Shown piece after piece: positions 6,662 to 14,389 of a stretch of 14,389 bases of DNA. The notes beneath the pieces are model-generated. The model saw only the letters and a list, made by a program, of their open reading frames with translations, ran no database searches and was not told where the DNA came from. The stretch comes from UBA685 sp002299005. GTDB taxonomy: Bacteria > Pseudomonadota > Alphaproteobacteria > Puniceispirillales > Puniceispirillaceae. The position numbers and the translations under genes are program-made. Numbering within the stretch: position 1 is the stretch's first letter; every line of letters starts with the position of its first letter. The stretch spans positions 1 to 14,389 of the forward strand of contig CAXAAH010000036.1 of the NCBI GenBank assembly GCA_963966775.1, written 5' to 3'.

Positions 6662-7990
6662 TTATGAATTAAGCCAGCTATTCGTGTCATCTAGCGCACG
6701 TGCCGCATAGGCGTTTTTGCGATCTCTGCCACGTAGTTTCTTATTTGTTTCCATTGGCGGAAACAGGCCAAAATTCACATTCATAGGCTGAAAAGTCTCA
6801 GCAACCGCGCCGCCAGTAATATGGCTTAATAGCGCCCCATGTGCTGTGGTATTTGGCGGCGATACCCATGTCTCGCCCTTTAATTCTGCGGCAAGCATAC
6901 GGCCAGCAAGACCACCTGTTGCGGCAGATTCAACATAACCTTCAACACCTGTGATTTGCCCAGCAAAACGAATATGTTTTTGTGATTTAAGACGAAGCTG
7001 TTCATCCAGCAGGCGTGGTGAATTGATAAATGTGTTACGATGCAAACCGCCCAGACGGGCAAATTCAGCATTTTCAAGCCCCGGTATTGTGCGGAAAACA
7101 CTGACCTGCTCGCCATATTTCAGCTTTGTCTGGAAGCCCACCATATTAAACAGCGTCGCAAGCTGGTTATCTTGGCGCAATTGCACCACCGCATAAGGGC
7201 GCGACATATCATGCTGGTTGGTGAGGCCAACAGGCTTCATCGGGCCAAAACGCAAGGTTTGCGGGCCACGTTCTGCCATAATCTCAATCGGCATGCAGCC
7301 ATCAAAATAGGGGGTGTTTTCCTCAAATTCCTTAAAGGACATTTTTTCACCCACGCAAAGCGCTTCGATAAAGCCTTCATATTGCTCTTGGGTCATGGGG
7401 CAATTGATATAATCCTTGCCTGTGCCTTTATCATAGCGTGACTGGAACCACGCCACATCCATATTAATGCTGTCAAAATGGACAATTGGCGCAATCGCAT
7501 CAAAAAAGGCAAGGTCTTCTTCCTGCGTCTCAGCCAAGATACTGGCGGCAAGTGAATCAGACGTCAAAGGCCCAGAGGCGATGATAACAGGCCCATCTTC
7601 TGGTGCGGGCAGGGCTGTGACTTCATCGCGAATGATGGTGATATTCGGATGCGCCTCAAGCGCTTGTTCTACACCGCCAGAGAAATGATCACGGTCAACC
7701 GCCAAAGCACCGCCGGCAGGGACCGCATGAATATCAGCCTGTGTCATAATCACAGAATTCATCATGCGCATTTCTTCATGCAACACGCCCACGGCATTGG
7801 CTGTCTTATCATCAGAGCGGAAAGAGTTAGAACAGACCAATTCAGCCAGACCATGCGTCTGATGCACATCTGTTTTGCGCACAGGGCGCATTTCATGCAA
7901 TGTGACTTCAATGCCCGCTTGTGCCAATTGCCAAGCCGCTTCACTGCCTGCAAGGCCGCCGCCAATTACCTGCGCTTTTTTATCCGTCAT
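6662..7990 (-). CDS. trmFO: Methylenetetrahydrofolate-tRNA-(uracil-5-)-methyltransferase TrmFO
   Basis: Flavoprotein that makes 5-methyluridine at position 54 of the tRNA T-loop, using methylenetetrahydrofolate as carbon donor and FAD as cofactor. The 442-residue protein opens with the FAD-binding VIGGGLAGSEAAW (8-20), then ELVCSNSFRSDD (50-61), where Cys53 matches the conserved Cys53 of B. subtilis TrmFO, and FDGCMPIE (229-236), whose Cys232 matches the second functional Cys. The C-terminal half contains GQITGVEGYVESAATGGLAG (344-363), typical of the GidA/TrmFO superfamily. I choose ATG 7990, which has GAGG five bases upstream. An in-frame GTG at 8005 would leave a two-base gap to uvrA but lacks a properly spaced site. 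It is downstream of uvrA on the same strand, 17 bases away, and probably co-transcribed. Confidence 0.95.
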   Translation of the reverse strand: MTDKKAQVIGGGLAGSEAAWQLAQAGIEVTLHEMRPVRKTDVHQTHGLAELVCSNSFRSDDKTANAVGVLHEEMRMMNSVIMTQADIHAVPAGGALAVDRDHFSGGVEQALEAHPNITIIRDEVTALPAPEDGPVIIASGPLTSDSLAASILAETQEEDLAFFDAIAPIVHFDSINMDVAWFQSRYDKGTGKDYINCPMTQEQYEGFIEALCVGEKMSFKEFEENTPYFDGCMPIEIMAERGPQTLRFGPMKPVGLTNQHDMSRPYAVVQLRQDNQLATLFNMVGFQTKLKYGEQVSVFRTIPGLENAEFARLGGLHRNTFINSPRLLDEQLRLKSQKHIRFAGQITGVEGYVESAATGGLAGRMLAAELKGETWVSPPNTTAHGALLSHITGGAVAETFQPMNVNFGLFPPMETNKKLRGRDRKNAYAARALDDTNSWLNS

Positions 7991-8007
7991 AATGGCCTCT
8001 ATCACCT

Positions 8008-10860
8008 TTATTTAAATATCATAGGCTTCAAATAACGACCTGTGTGCGAGGCGTCAACCAATGCTATCTCTTCAGGGGTGCCTTGTGCGACCAATTGACC
8101 GCCGCCATCGCCGCCTTCAGGGCCCATATCAATGACATGATCCGCTGTTTTGACGACATCAAGATTATGTTCGATGACAATCACACTATTGCCCGCATCT
8201 ACTAACTCATGCAGAACCTCTAGCAATTTTGCGATATCGGCAAAATGCAGACCTGTGGTTGGCTCATCCAAAATATAGATGGTTTTGCCTGTGGCACGTT
8301 TTGATAATTCTTTTGAGAGCTTTACACGTTGCGCCTCACCGCCTGATAGGGTTGTCGCCTGCTGGCCAATGCGCACATAGCCAAGGCCAACACGAAGCAT
8401 AGTCTGCAATTTATCTCGAATAGACGGGACAGCTTGGAAATAGTCAACGCCTTCTTCGACCGTCATATCAAGCACATCAGCGATTGATTTGCCGCGCCAT
8501 TTAATATCAAGCGTCTCACGATTATAGCGCTTACCCTTGCAGGTATCACATGTGACATACACGTCTGGTAAAAAGTGCATTTCAATCTTTATGACGCCGT
8601 CACCTTGGCACGCTTCGCAGCGACCGCCTTTGACATTAAAGGAAAAACGACCCGGCGCATAACCGCGCGCCTTGGCCTCTGGCAAGCCGGCAAACCATTC
8701 ACGAATAGGCGTAAAAGCACCTGTATAGGTCGCAGGATTAGAGCGCGGTGTGCGGCCAATCGGTGACTGGTCAATATCGACAACCTTATCAAGCAATTCA
8801 ATGCCCTCAATTGTCTTATGCGGGGCAGGGATCTCTCTTGCACGGTGCAATGTACGTGCCAGTGATTTCCACAACGTCTCAAGTACCAAGGTCGATTTAC
8901 CACCACCAGAAACACCTGTCACGCACGTCATAATCCCAAGCGGGAAGGCGACATTTACATTCTGCAGATTATTGCCCGTCGCGCCCTTGACCGTAATTTG
9001 ACGGCCCTTTTTGGCTTTGCGCCTTTTGGCAGGAATGGCTATCTCTTTCTTGCCAGACAAATATTGGCCGGTCAGAGAGTTTTCATTCTTCATAATCTCT
9101 TCAGCCGTACCTTCAGCAACCACCATGCCGCCATGCACCCCTGCACCAGGGCCCATATCAACCACGTGGTCAGCAATGCGGATGGCATCTTCATCATGCT
9201 CAACTACAAGCACCGTGTTGCCAAGGTCACGCAAGCGCGTCAATGTCGCAAGCAAGCGGTCATTATCGCGCTGATGAAGGCCAATAGACGGCTCATCAAG
9301 CACATAGAGAACACCTGTCAGGCCAGAGCCAATTTGTGACGCAAGACGAATACGCTGTGACTCGCCCCCTGAGAGCGTGCCTGAATTTCGTGATAGGTTC
9401 AGATAATTTAAGCCCACATTTGCGAGGAACCCTAGACGCTCATTAATCTCTTTCAAGATGCGCGTCGCAATCTCAGCTCTTTGCGGATCAAGCTTTTTTT
9501 CCAATGACTTAAACCAGTCAAGCGCATCAGCAATTGAAAGCGAGCTAATGTCTGAGATATCTTTTGCTTCTACTTTTACGGCCAATGATTCAGGCTTTAG
9601 GCGCTTGCCTTCGCACGTATCGCACGGGTGATTGGCACGGAACTTATCCAGCTCTTCTCTGACCCAATTAGAATCTGTTTCACGGTACCGGCGCGTCAGG
9701 TTCGGGATGATACCCTCAAAAGGCTTTTGCGTGCGGTAAGAGCGCAACCCATCATCATAGGTCATGACAACCGCCTCTTTGCCAGAGCCCATCAAAATGA
9801 CCTGTTGCACCTTATCAGCTAATTTGCTGAAGGGCTTATCAAGTGAAAATTCATAGTGACGCGCGAGTGATTCGAGCGTTTGCATATAATATTTTGACGA
9901 GCTATTAGCCCATGGTGCCAAGGCCCCTGCGCGTAAGGTTGCGCCTTTATTTGGCACAATCAATTCTGCATCAAAATGACTAGCTGTGCCCAAACCATCA
10001 CAACGCGGACAGGCGCCAAACGGATTATTGAAAGAAAACAGGCGTGGTTCCACCTCATCAATCGTAAACCCTGATACAGGACAAGCAAATCTGGCTGAGA
10101 AGACAGTGCGCGCGCCAGTTTTTGCTTCATCCGCAAAGACAAGGCCATCTGCCAATGAGAGGGCGGTCTCAAAACTATCGGCTAATCTTGTTGCCAGCTC
10201 TTCTGATTCATGGCGCACGACAATACGGTCAACCACAATTTCGATATCATGTTTCTTCTTTTTATCTAGCGCAGGTGTATCATCAAGGTCATAAAACTCA
10301 CCATCAATGCGCACACGGCTAAAGCCTTTTTGCATAAATTCAGCAAGCTCTTTGCGATATTCACCTTTTCTGCCACGCACCACAGGTGCCAGAAGATAAA
10401 GGCGCGTGCCATCTTCCATCGCAAGGATGATATCAACCATCTGGCTGACTGTCTGAGAGGTGATAGGCAGGCCTGTAGCAGGCGAGTAAGGAATACCAAC
10501 ACGCGCCCATAATAGACGCATATAATCATAAATCTCCGTGACCGTGCCAACGGTTGAGCGTGGATTCTTCGATGTGGTCTTCTGCTCAATCGAAATCGCC
10601 GGTGACAGCCCTTCGATAAGCTCGACATCAGGCTTTTGCATCATCTCCAAGAATTGACGCGCATAGGCCGACAGTGATTCTACGTATCGACGCTGTCCTT
10701 CGGCGTAAATCGTATCAAAGGCGAGACTGGATTTACCAGACCCAGATAGGCCGGTTAACACCACCAATTTGTCACGCGGTAAATCAACATTCACATTGCG
10801 CAGATTATGTTCTTTTGCGCCTCGTACGGAAATTTGGCGATTTAGCATGTCATTGGTCAC
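8008..10860 (-). CDS. uvrA: Excinuclease ABC subunit A
   Basis: DNA-damage sensor of nucleotide excision repair; a UvrA dimer loads UvrB at lesions. The 950-residue protein has the normal two ABC-ATPase halves: Walker A GLSGSGKS (37-44) with signature LSGGESQRIRLA (496-507) and Walker B VLDEPSIGLH (520-529), then Walker A GVSGGGKST (649-657) with signature LSGGEAQRVKLS (838-849) and Walker B ILDEPTTGLH (863-872). The C-terminal zinc module is complete (Cys748, 751, 771, 774). The first is C260-x2-S263 and C284-x2-C287, so one Cys is replaced by Ser. The GTG start at 10860 is supported by AGGA eight bases upstream; ATG 10848 has no such site. It is divergent from ssb and leads the uvrA-trmFO pair. 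No alphaproteobacterial LexA box (GTTC-N7-GTTC) was seen upstream. Confidence 0.98.
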   Translation of the reverse strand: MTNDMLNRQISVRGAKEHNLRNVNVDLPRDKLVVLTGLSGSGKSSLAFDTIYAEGQRRYVESLSAYARQFLEMMQKPDVELIEGLSPAISIEQKTTSKNPRSTVGTVTEIYDYMRLLWARVGIPYSPATGLPITSQTVSQMVDIILAMEDGTRLYLLAPVVRGRKGEYRKELAEFMQKGFSRVRIDGEFYDLDDTPALDKKKKHDIEIVVDRIVVRHESEELATRLADSFETALSLADGLVFADEAKTGARTVFSARFACPVSGFTIDEVEPRLFSFNNPFGACPRCDGLGTASHFDAELIVPNKGATLRAGALAPWANSSSKYYMQTLESLARHYEFSLDKPFSKLADKVQQVILMGSGKEAVVMTYDDGLRSYRTQKPFEGIIPNLTRRYRETDSNWVREELDKFRANHPCDTCEGKRLKPESLAVKVEAKDISDISSLSIADALDWFKSLEKKLDPQRAEIATRILKEINERLGFLANVGLNYLNLSRNSGTLSGGESQRIRLASQIGSGLTGVLYVLDEPSIGLHQRDNDRLLATLTRLRDLGNTVLVVEHDEDAIRIADHVVDMGPGAGVHGGMVVAEGTAEEIMKNENSLTGQYLSGKKEIAIPAKRRKAKKGRQITVKGATGNNLQNVNVAFPLGIMTCVTGVSGGGKSTLVLETLWKSLARTLHRAREIPAPHKTIEGIELLDKVVDIDQSPIGRTPRSNPATYTGAFTPIREWFAGLPEAKARGYAPGRFSFNVKGGRCEACQGDGVIKIEMHFLPDVYVTCDTCKGKRYNRETLDIKWRGKSIADVLDMTVEEGVDYFQAVPSIRDKLQTMLRVGLGYVRIGQQATTLSGGEAQRVKLSKELSKRATGKTIYILDEPTTGLHFADIAKLLEVLHELVDAGNSVIVIEHNLDVVKTADHVIDMGPEGGDGGGQLVAQGTPEEIALVDASHTGRYLKPMIFK

Positions 10861-10877
10861 GAGTGGTTTCCTACTAA

Positions 10878-10905
10878 TTGATCACGAACGTCTAATGGTT
10901 ATATA
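10878..10905 (+). promoter_or_regulatory. Candidate ssb promoter in the uvrA-ssb divergent region
   Basis: TTGATC (10878-10883), a 16-base spacer and TATATA (10900-10905) form a plausible sigma70-type promoter toward ssb, with a leader of about 150 bases. GATCAA at 10915-10920 mirrors the -35 on the other strand, but its spacing to the palindromic TATATA is only nine bases, so it does not make a proper uvrA promoter. The rest of 10861-11062 is A+T-rich and otherwise holds only the hairpin at 10993-11034. Confidence 0.35.
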
Positions 10906-10992
10906 GCCTCATACGATCAAATTAAAATATCATCGCAAAGTTTTTACAAAAATGATGTTTTTTTCTGTGAAATTGGCTAGGATAAAACTTCA

Positions 10993-11034
10993 CTGATATG
11001 CGTGTTGGCGTTATTGCCTTTCGCATAGATTCAG
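10993..11034 (+). promoter_or_regulatory. Structured ssb leader hairpin
   Basis: CTGATATGCG (10993-11002) pairs with CGCATA (11022-11027) and, after a GAT bulge, TCAG (11031-11034). Within it GGC (11007-11009) pairs with GCC (11016-11018) around GTTATT. The element ends 16 bases before the ribosome binding site GAGGGGG (11051-11057). A second small hairpin, CCC (11046-11048) with GGG (11053-11055), could partly hide that site. This may be a translational control element for ssb; the pairing is visible but the function is inferred. Confidence 0.45.
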
Positions 11035-11062
11035 ATCCATTTTCACCCATGAGGGGGCTATC

Positions 11063-11545
11063 ATGGCAGGCAGCATAAACAAAGTGATTCTCGTTGGCAA
11101 TTTGGGTCGCGACCCAGAAGTGCGTTCAACGCAAGATGGCGGCAAGATTGTTAACCTATCTATCGCAACATCTGAGCGTTGGAAAGACAGAAACTCAGGC
11201 GAGCAAAGAGAGCGCACTGAATGGCACCGCGTTGTGATTTTCAATGAAAACCTTGCGCGTGTTGCAGAGCAATATCTGCGCAAAGGCTCAACCGTCTATC
11301 TTGAAGGCCAGCTGCAAACACGCAAATGGACAGACCAGCAAGGTGTTGAAAAATACACAACAGAGGTCGTTCTAGCGCGTTACCGCGGTGAGTTAACCAT
11401 GCTTGGTGGCCGTGATGGCGGCGGCATGTCTGCGCCAATGTCAGATGGCGGTTATGACCAAAGCGCGCCGGCACAACCAGCCAGCAAACCAGCTGAACCA
11501 CCAATGGCATCATCAGGCGGTATTGACGACGAAATTCCTTTCTAA
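11063..11545 (+). CDS. ssb: Single-stranded DNA-binding protein
   Basis: Tetrameric OB-fold protein that coats single-stranded DNA in replication, repair and recombination. The 160-residue product starts MAGSINKVILVGNLGRDPEV and has the OB fold through about residue 112. DNA-stacking aromatics known from E. coli are matched by Trp40, Trp54 and Phe60, and Trp89 sits one residue from E. coli Trp88. A Gly/Ser/Pro-rich flexible linker (about 116-153) leads to the acidic tip DDEIPF, the docking site for partner proteins. GAGGGGG lies five bases before the ATG. ssb opposite uvrA is a widespread arrangement, and gyrA follows downstream. A terminator after the stop suggests ssb is transcribed alone. 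Confidence 0.98.
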   Translation: MAGSINKVILVGNLGRDPEVRSTQDGGKIVNLSIATSERWKDRNSGEQRERTEWHRVVIFNENLARVAEQYLRKGSTVYLEGQLQTRKWTDQQGVEKYTTEVVLARYRGELTMLGGRDGGGMSAPMSDGGYDQSAPAQPASKPAEPPMASSGGIDDEIPF

Positions 11546-11592
11546 GGAATGGGCGTTAAGCGCTTGTTTTTAAAATAAAATATTTAGATATT

Positions 11593-11620
11593 AAAAGCTG
11601 TCCTTGAGGCAGCTTTTTTT
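11593..11620 (+). terminator. Rho-independent terminator of ssb
   Basis: AAAAGCTG (11593-11600) pairs with CAGCTTTT (11610-11617). The stem is extended by CC (11602-11603) with GG (11608-11609), leaving T11601 bulged around a TTGA loop, and ends in a seven-base T-run (11614-11620). It begins 48 bases after the ssb stop and separates ssb from gyrA. This is the clearest intrinsic terminator in the window. Confidence 0.85.
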
Positions 11621-11731
11621 ATGGCCTCAGGCGTGTTTTTTACCGTTATTTATTAGGGATAAACAGGCATTTATGCTAATCTTGGACAAGGAACGAAAAC
11701 CCTTCACGATGCACGTAAATGGAGCATGATT

Positions 11732-14389
11732 TTGACTGATACAGATCGCCAAGATAGTACGATAATATCAATCGCAGATGAGATGAAGAGCTCTTATCTC
11801 GATTATGCGATGAGTGTGATTGTCTCAAGAGCATTGCCAGATGTAAGAGACGGGTTAAAGCCTGTTCACCGCCGCATTCTCTATGCGATGATCGAAGGCG
11901 GCTATGATTGGTCAAAGCCCCCGCGTAAATCGGCGCGTATCGTTGGTGACGTGATGGGTAATTATCACCCGCATGGTGACAGCTCTATTTATGAATCAAT
12001 GGTTCGTATGGCGCAATCTTTCTCGATGCGCGTGCCATTGGTCGATGGTCAGGGTAATTTTGGCTCAGTTGACGGCGATCCTGCGGCTGCGATGCGTTAC
12101 ACAGAATCACGTCTTGCCAAATCAGCTGAGTTTTTGCTTCGTGATATTGATAATAAGACGGTCGATTTCATCCCTAACTATGATGAAACACAGCTAGAAC
12201 CATCTGTATTGCCAGCTGAATATCCAAACCTGCTCGTTAATGGGGCAGGTGGTATTGCGGTTGGTATGGCAACCAATGTGCCGCCGCATAACCCGTTTGA
12301 GGTCATCTCAGCCTGTCAGGCGGTCATGCGTGACCCTGAAATTTCTATCGATGAGCTTATCGAGATTGTACCGGGGCCAGATTTCCCAACAGGTGCCATG
12401 ATTATGGGCCGTGCGGGCATCAGAGACGCTTACACCACAGGTCGTGGCTCTGTCATGATGCGTGCAAAGGCGGAGGTCGTCACTGATTCGCGTGACAGAG
12501 AGACCATTATCATCACCGAAATCCCCTATCAGGTGAATAAAGCGCAATTGCTTGAGCGCGTCGGTGAGCTTGTCAATGAGAAGACCATTGAGGGCGTCAG
12601 CGATATCAGAGATGAATCTGATAGAACAGGCATGCGCATTGTCATCGAAATTAAGCGTGATGGCTCTGGCGATGTGATTTTGAACCAGCTTTATCGCCAC
12701 ACACGTCTGCAAACCAGCTTCGCGGTCAATATGCTAGCCATGAATGGCGGTAGACCACAGCAAATGGGCCTCAAAGATGTGCTTGTCGCTTTCTGTGACT
12801 TCCGCAAAGAAGTTGTCGTCAGACGCACAGAATTCTTACTAGGCAAAGCACGCGATAGAGCCCATATCTTGGCAGGCTTGCTTGTCGCGCTCTCGTCGAT
12901 TGATGAGGTGATTGAGCTGATTAAAGCCGCACCTGATACAGAAACTGCGCGCAATAGCTTGATGAACACTGCATGGAAAGCGGCAGATGTCGAAGATTTC
13001 ATCGGTCTGATTGATGATCCGGGCCATGAAGTGAAAGATGGCGTCTATTACCTGTCTGAGACACAAGCGCGTGCGATTCTTGAATTACGCTTGCAACGCC
13101 TAACAGGCATGGAGCGTGATAAGCTTGTCGCTGAAACACGTGAATTGGCTGATAAAATCACTGATTATCTTGATATTCTCTCAAATAAAGAGCGTTTGGT
13201 GAATGTCATTTTGAGTGAGTTTGATGAAGCTAAATTGCGCCTTGGTGATGAGCGTCGCACATTCATTTCAGATGCGGCGGCTGATCAAGATGATGAAGAC
13301 TTAATCCAGCAAGAAGATATGGTCGTCACGGTCTCGCATCGCGGCTATATTAAGCGTGTGCCTTTGTCTGTCTATCGTGCGCAACGCCGTGGTGGCAAAG
13401 GGCGTGCCGGCATGAAAACCAGAGATGAGGATTTCGTCACACGGCTATTTGTGACAAACACGCATGTGCCTATCCTATTTTTCACCTCTACAGGGATGGT
13501 TTATCAGCTGAAATGTTACAAATTACCCGTGGCAACGCCGCAATCACAAGGCAAGGCGATGGTGAATTTGCTGCCAATCGCGCCTGATGAGACGATTCAA
13601 ACTGTGATGGCTATGCCAGCAGATGAAGAAAGCTGGCCAAATCTGAACATTGTTTTTGCCACAGCTTCGGGCAATATCCGCCGTAATAAGCTCTCAGACT
13701 TCACCAATATCAAGCGTAATGGCAAGATTGCGATGAAGCTTGATGAAGGCGATATGCTGGTGGGTGTCGCGCCATGTTCTGAGGATAGCGATATCCTGCT
13801 TGCCTCGAAGGCTGGTAAGGCCATTCGCTTTGCCACCAATGCCGTGCGCGTGTTCGCAGGGCGTGGCTCAACGGGCGTCAGGGGTATCAGACTGCTAGGC
13901 GATGATAAGGTCGTCTCTATGTCGATTATCGCGGATGAAAACCTTGAATATGTGCTGTCAGTCACTGAAAATGGCTTTGGTAAGCGCACCTTGGTTAATG
14001 ATTACCGCCGGTCAGGTCGTGGCGGCCAAGGTGTCGCCAATATTGAGACAACCGAGCGCAATGGCCCGGTTGTATCCTCCTTCACGGTGATGAATGAAGA
14101 TCAGCTGATGCTTGTGACTGATGCGGGTAAAATCATTCGTATCCGTGTTGATGGCGGTGAGGGTGATTCGATACGTGTCGCAGGTCGCAAAACACAAGGT
14201 GTACGCCTGTTTGAGATTGATAATGAAGAGACCATCATGTCTGTCGGCGTTATCAAAGACGCAGATGATGAAGATGATGATGCAGAGGCACCAGAAGGTG
14301 GCGTTGTGGCCGGTGAAGTCATTGCCGGTGAGGCTACAGAGGCTTCAGTAGATGCATCCACTGACGAAGCCCCGTCAGATCAACCACCG
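11732..14389 (+). CDS. gyrA: DNA gyrase subunit A, 3' end outside window
   Basis: Breakage-reunion subunit of DNA gyrase, which introduces negative supercoils with GyrB. 886 codons are visible and the frame is open at the right edge. The N-terminal winged-helix region has MKSSYLDYAMSVIVSRALPD (18-37), HPHGDSSIYESMVRMAQ (79-95) and the catalytic Tyr123 in AAAMRYTESR. The GyrA box QRRGGKG (551-557) opens the C-terminal DNA-wrapping domain. Quinolone-contact positions are Ser84 and Glu88 (E. coli Ser83 and Asp87). I favour TTG 11732 as start because GGAG (11721-11724) is seven bases upstream and homologues begin MTD; ATG 11726 is in frame but only one base from GGAG. An acidic, low-complexity tail begins near residue 847 (KDADDEDDD) and continues to the edge. 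The 11621-11731 leader shows no convincing promoter. Confidence 0.97.
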   Translation, partial: MTDTDRQDSTIISIADEMKSSYLDYAMSVIVSRALPDVRDGLKPVHRRILYAMIEGGYDWSKPPRKSARIVGDVMGNYHPHGDSSIYESMVRMAQSFSMRVPLVDGQGNFGSVDGDPAAAMRYTESRLAKSAEFLLRDIDNKTVDFIPNYDETQLEPSVLPAEYPNLLVNGAGGIAVGMATNVPPHNPFEVISACQAVMRDPEISIDELIEIVPGPDFPTGAMIMGRAGIRDAYTTGRGSVMMRAKAEVVTDSRDRETIIITEIPYQVNKAQLLERVGELVNEKTIEGVSDIRDESDRTGMRIVIEIKRDGSGDVILNQLYRHTRLQTSFAVNMLAMNGGRPQQMGLKDVLVAFCDFRKEVVVRRTEFLLGKARDRAHILAGLLVALSSIDEVIELIKAAPDTETARNSLMNTAWKAADVEDFIGLIDDPGHEVKDGVYYLSETQARAILELRLQRLTGMERDKLVAETRELADKITDYLDILSNKERLVNVILSEFDEAKLRLGDERRTFISDAAADQDDEDLIQQEDMVVTVSHRGYIKRVPLSVYRAQRRGGKGRAGMKTRDEDFVTRLFVTNTHVPILFFTSTGMVYQLKCYKLPVATPQSQGKAMVNLLPIAPDETIQTVMAMPADEESWPNLNIVFATASGNIRRNKLSDFTNIKRNGKIAMKLDEGDMLVGVAPCSEDSDILLASKAGKAIRFATNAVRVFAGRGSTGVRGIRLLGDDKVVSMSIIADENLEYVLSVTENGFGKRTLVNDYRRSGRGGQGVANIETTERNGPVVSSFTVMNEDQLMLVTDAGKIIRIRVDGGEGDSIRVAGRKTQGVRLFEIDNEETIMSVGVIKDADDEDDDAEAPEGGVVAGEVIAGEATEASVDASTDEAPSDQPP

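Noticed and set aside
7040..7441. 133-codon plus-strand open frame inside trmFO
   Set aside because: trmFO is unmistakable on the other strand with all its motifs, and the plus-strand product has no family features.
8005..8005. GTG 8005 as the trmFO start
   Set aside because: Its AAAGG is immediately adjacent to the start codon, whereas ATG 7990 has GAGG at normal spacing and gives the usual TrmFO N-terminus with Cys53 in register.
8998..9339. 113-codon plus-strand open frame inside uvrA
   Set aside because: It is antisense to the conserved ATPase region of uvrA and has no recognisable protein signature.
10886..10905. GAAC followed by GGTT upstream of uvrA as a possible LexA box
   Set aside because: The alphaproteobacterial box needs two GTTC or GAAC half-sites in the same orientation seven bases apart; the second half-site does not match.
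10930..10970. A/T homopolymer runs between uvrA and ssb as a terminator or curved-DNA element
   Set aside because: No G+C stem accompanies the T-run, and the runs are not phased at about ten bases, so nothing specific can be claimed.
11709..11729. Six-codon upstream frame (MHVNGA) whose TGA overlaps gyrA ATG 11726
   Set aside because: No ribosome binding site at useful spacing and no regulatory codon run; probably chance, especially if gyrA starts at TTG 11732.

Overview
The window looks like ordinary chromosomal DNA of an alphaproteobacterium with roughly balanced base composition. Three things support this: the protein family variants (UvrA with a CPVS first zinc motif, NlpD-type LytM lipoprotein, TrmFO, separate SecD and SecF), the conserved order pcm - LytM lipoprotein - DUF815-type ATPase - yajC - secD - secF - Mth938-like - phytoene-synthase-like, and the close packing of genes. 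A marine SAR116-like lineage would fit the composition, but that is only a guess. I see no insertion sequence, prophage, CRISPR array, tRNA or rRNA.

Left part (1-2439): the 3' portion of pcm (protein repair) is coupled by a TAATG overlap to a LysM/LytM lipoprotein of the NlpD type, which faces a convergent AAA+ ATPase. The ATPase and yajC diverge from a 264-base A+T-rich region (2440-2703). It holds two candidate promoters, an array of AGCGTT half-sites between them, and a leader hairpin in front of yajC.

Middle (2704-6654): yajC, secD and secF encode the accessory module of the Sec translocon. Two tandem hairpins lie between yajC and secD. Two small genes follow secF with overlapping start and stop codons: a Mth938/NDUFAF3-like protein and a short squalene/phytoene-synthase-like protein of the NDUFAF6 type. 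Their mitochondrial relatives are complex I assembly factors, so the run joins membrane protein insertion to probable respiratory complex assembly.

Right part (6662-14389): trmFO and uvrA form a minus-strand pair that ends head-on against the previous operon. uvrA diverges from ssb across 202 bases that include a structured ssb leader. ssb ends in a clear rho-independent terminator, and gyrA follows and runs off the right edge. Nucleotide excision repair, single-strand binding and DNA gyrase thus sit side by side.

No wholly new system is evident. The best candidates for new biology are RNA or operator structures in the intergenic regions (2546-2586, 2653-2685, 3025-3086, 10993-11034) and the NDUFAF3/NDUFAF6-like pair behind secDF.
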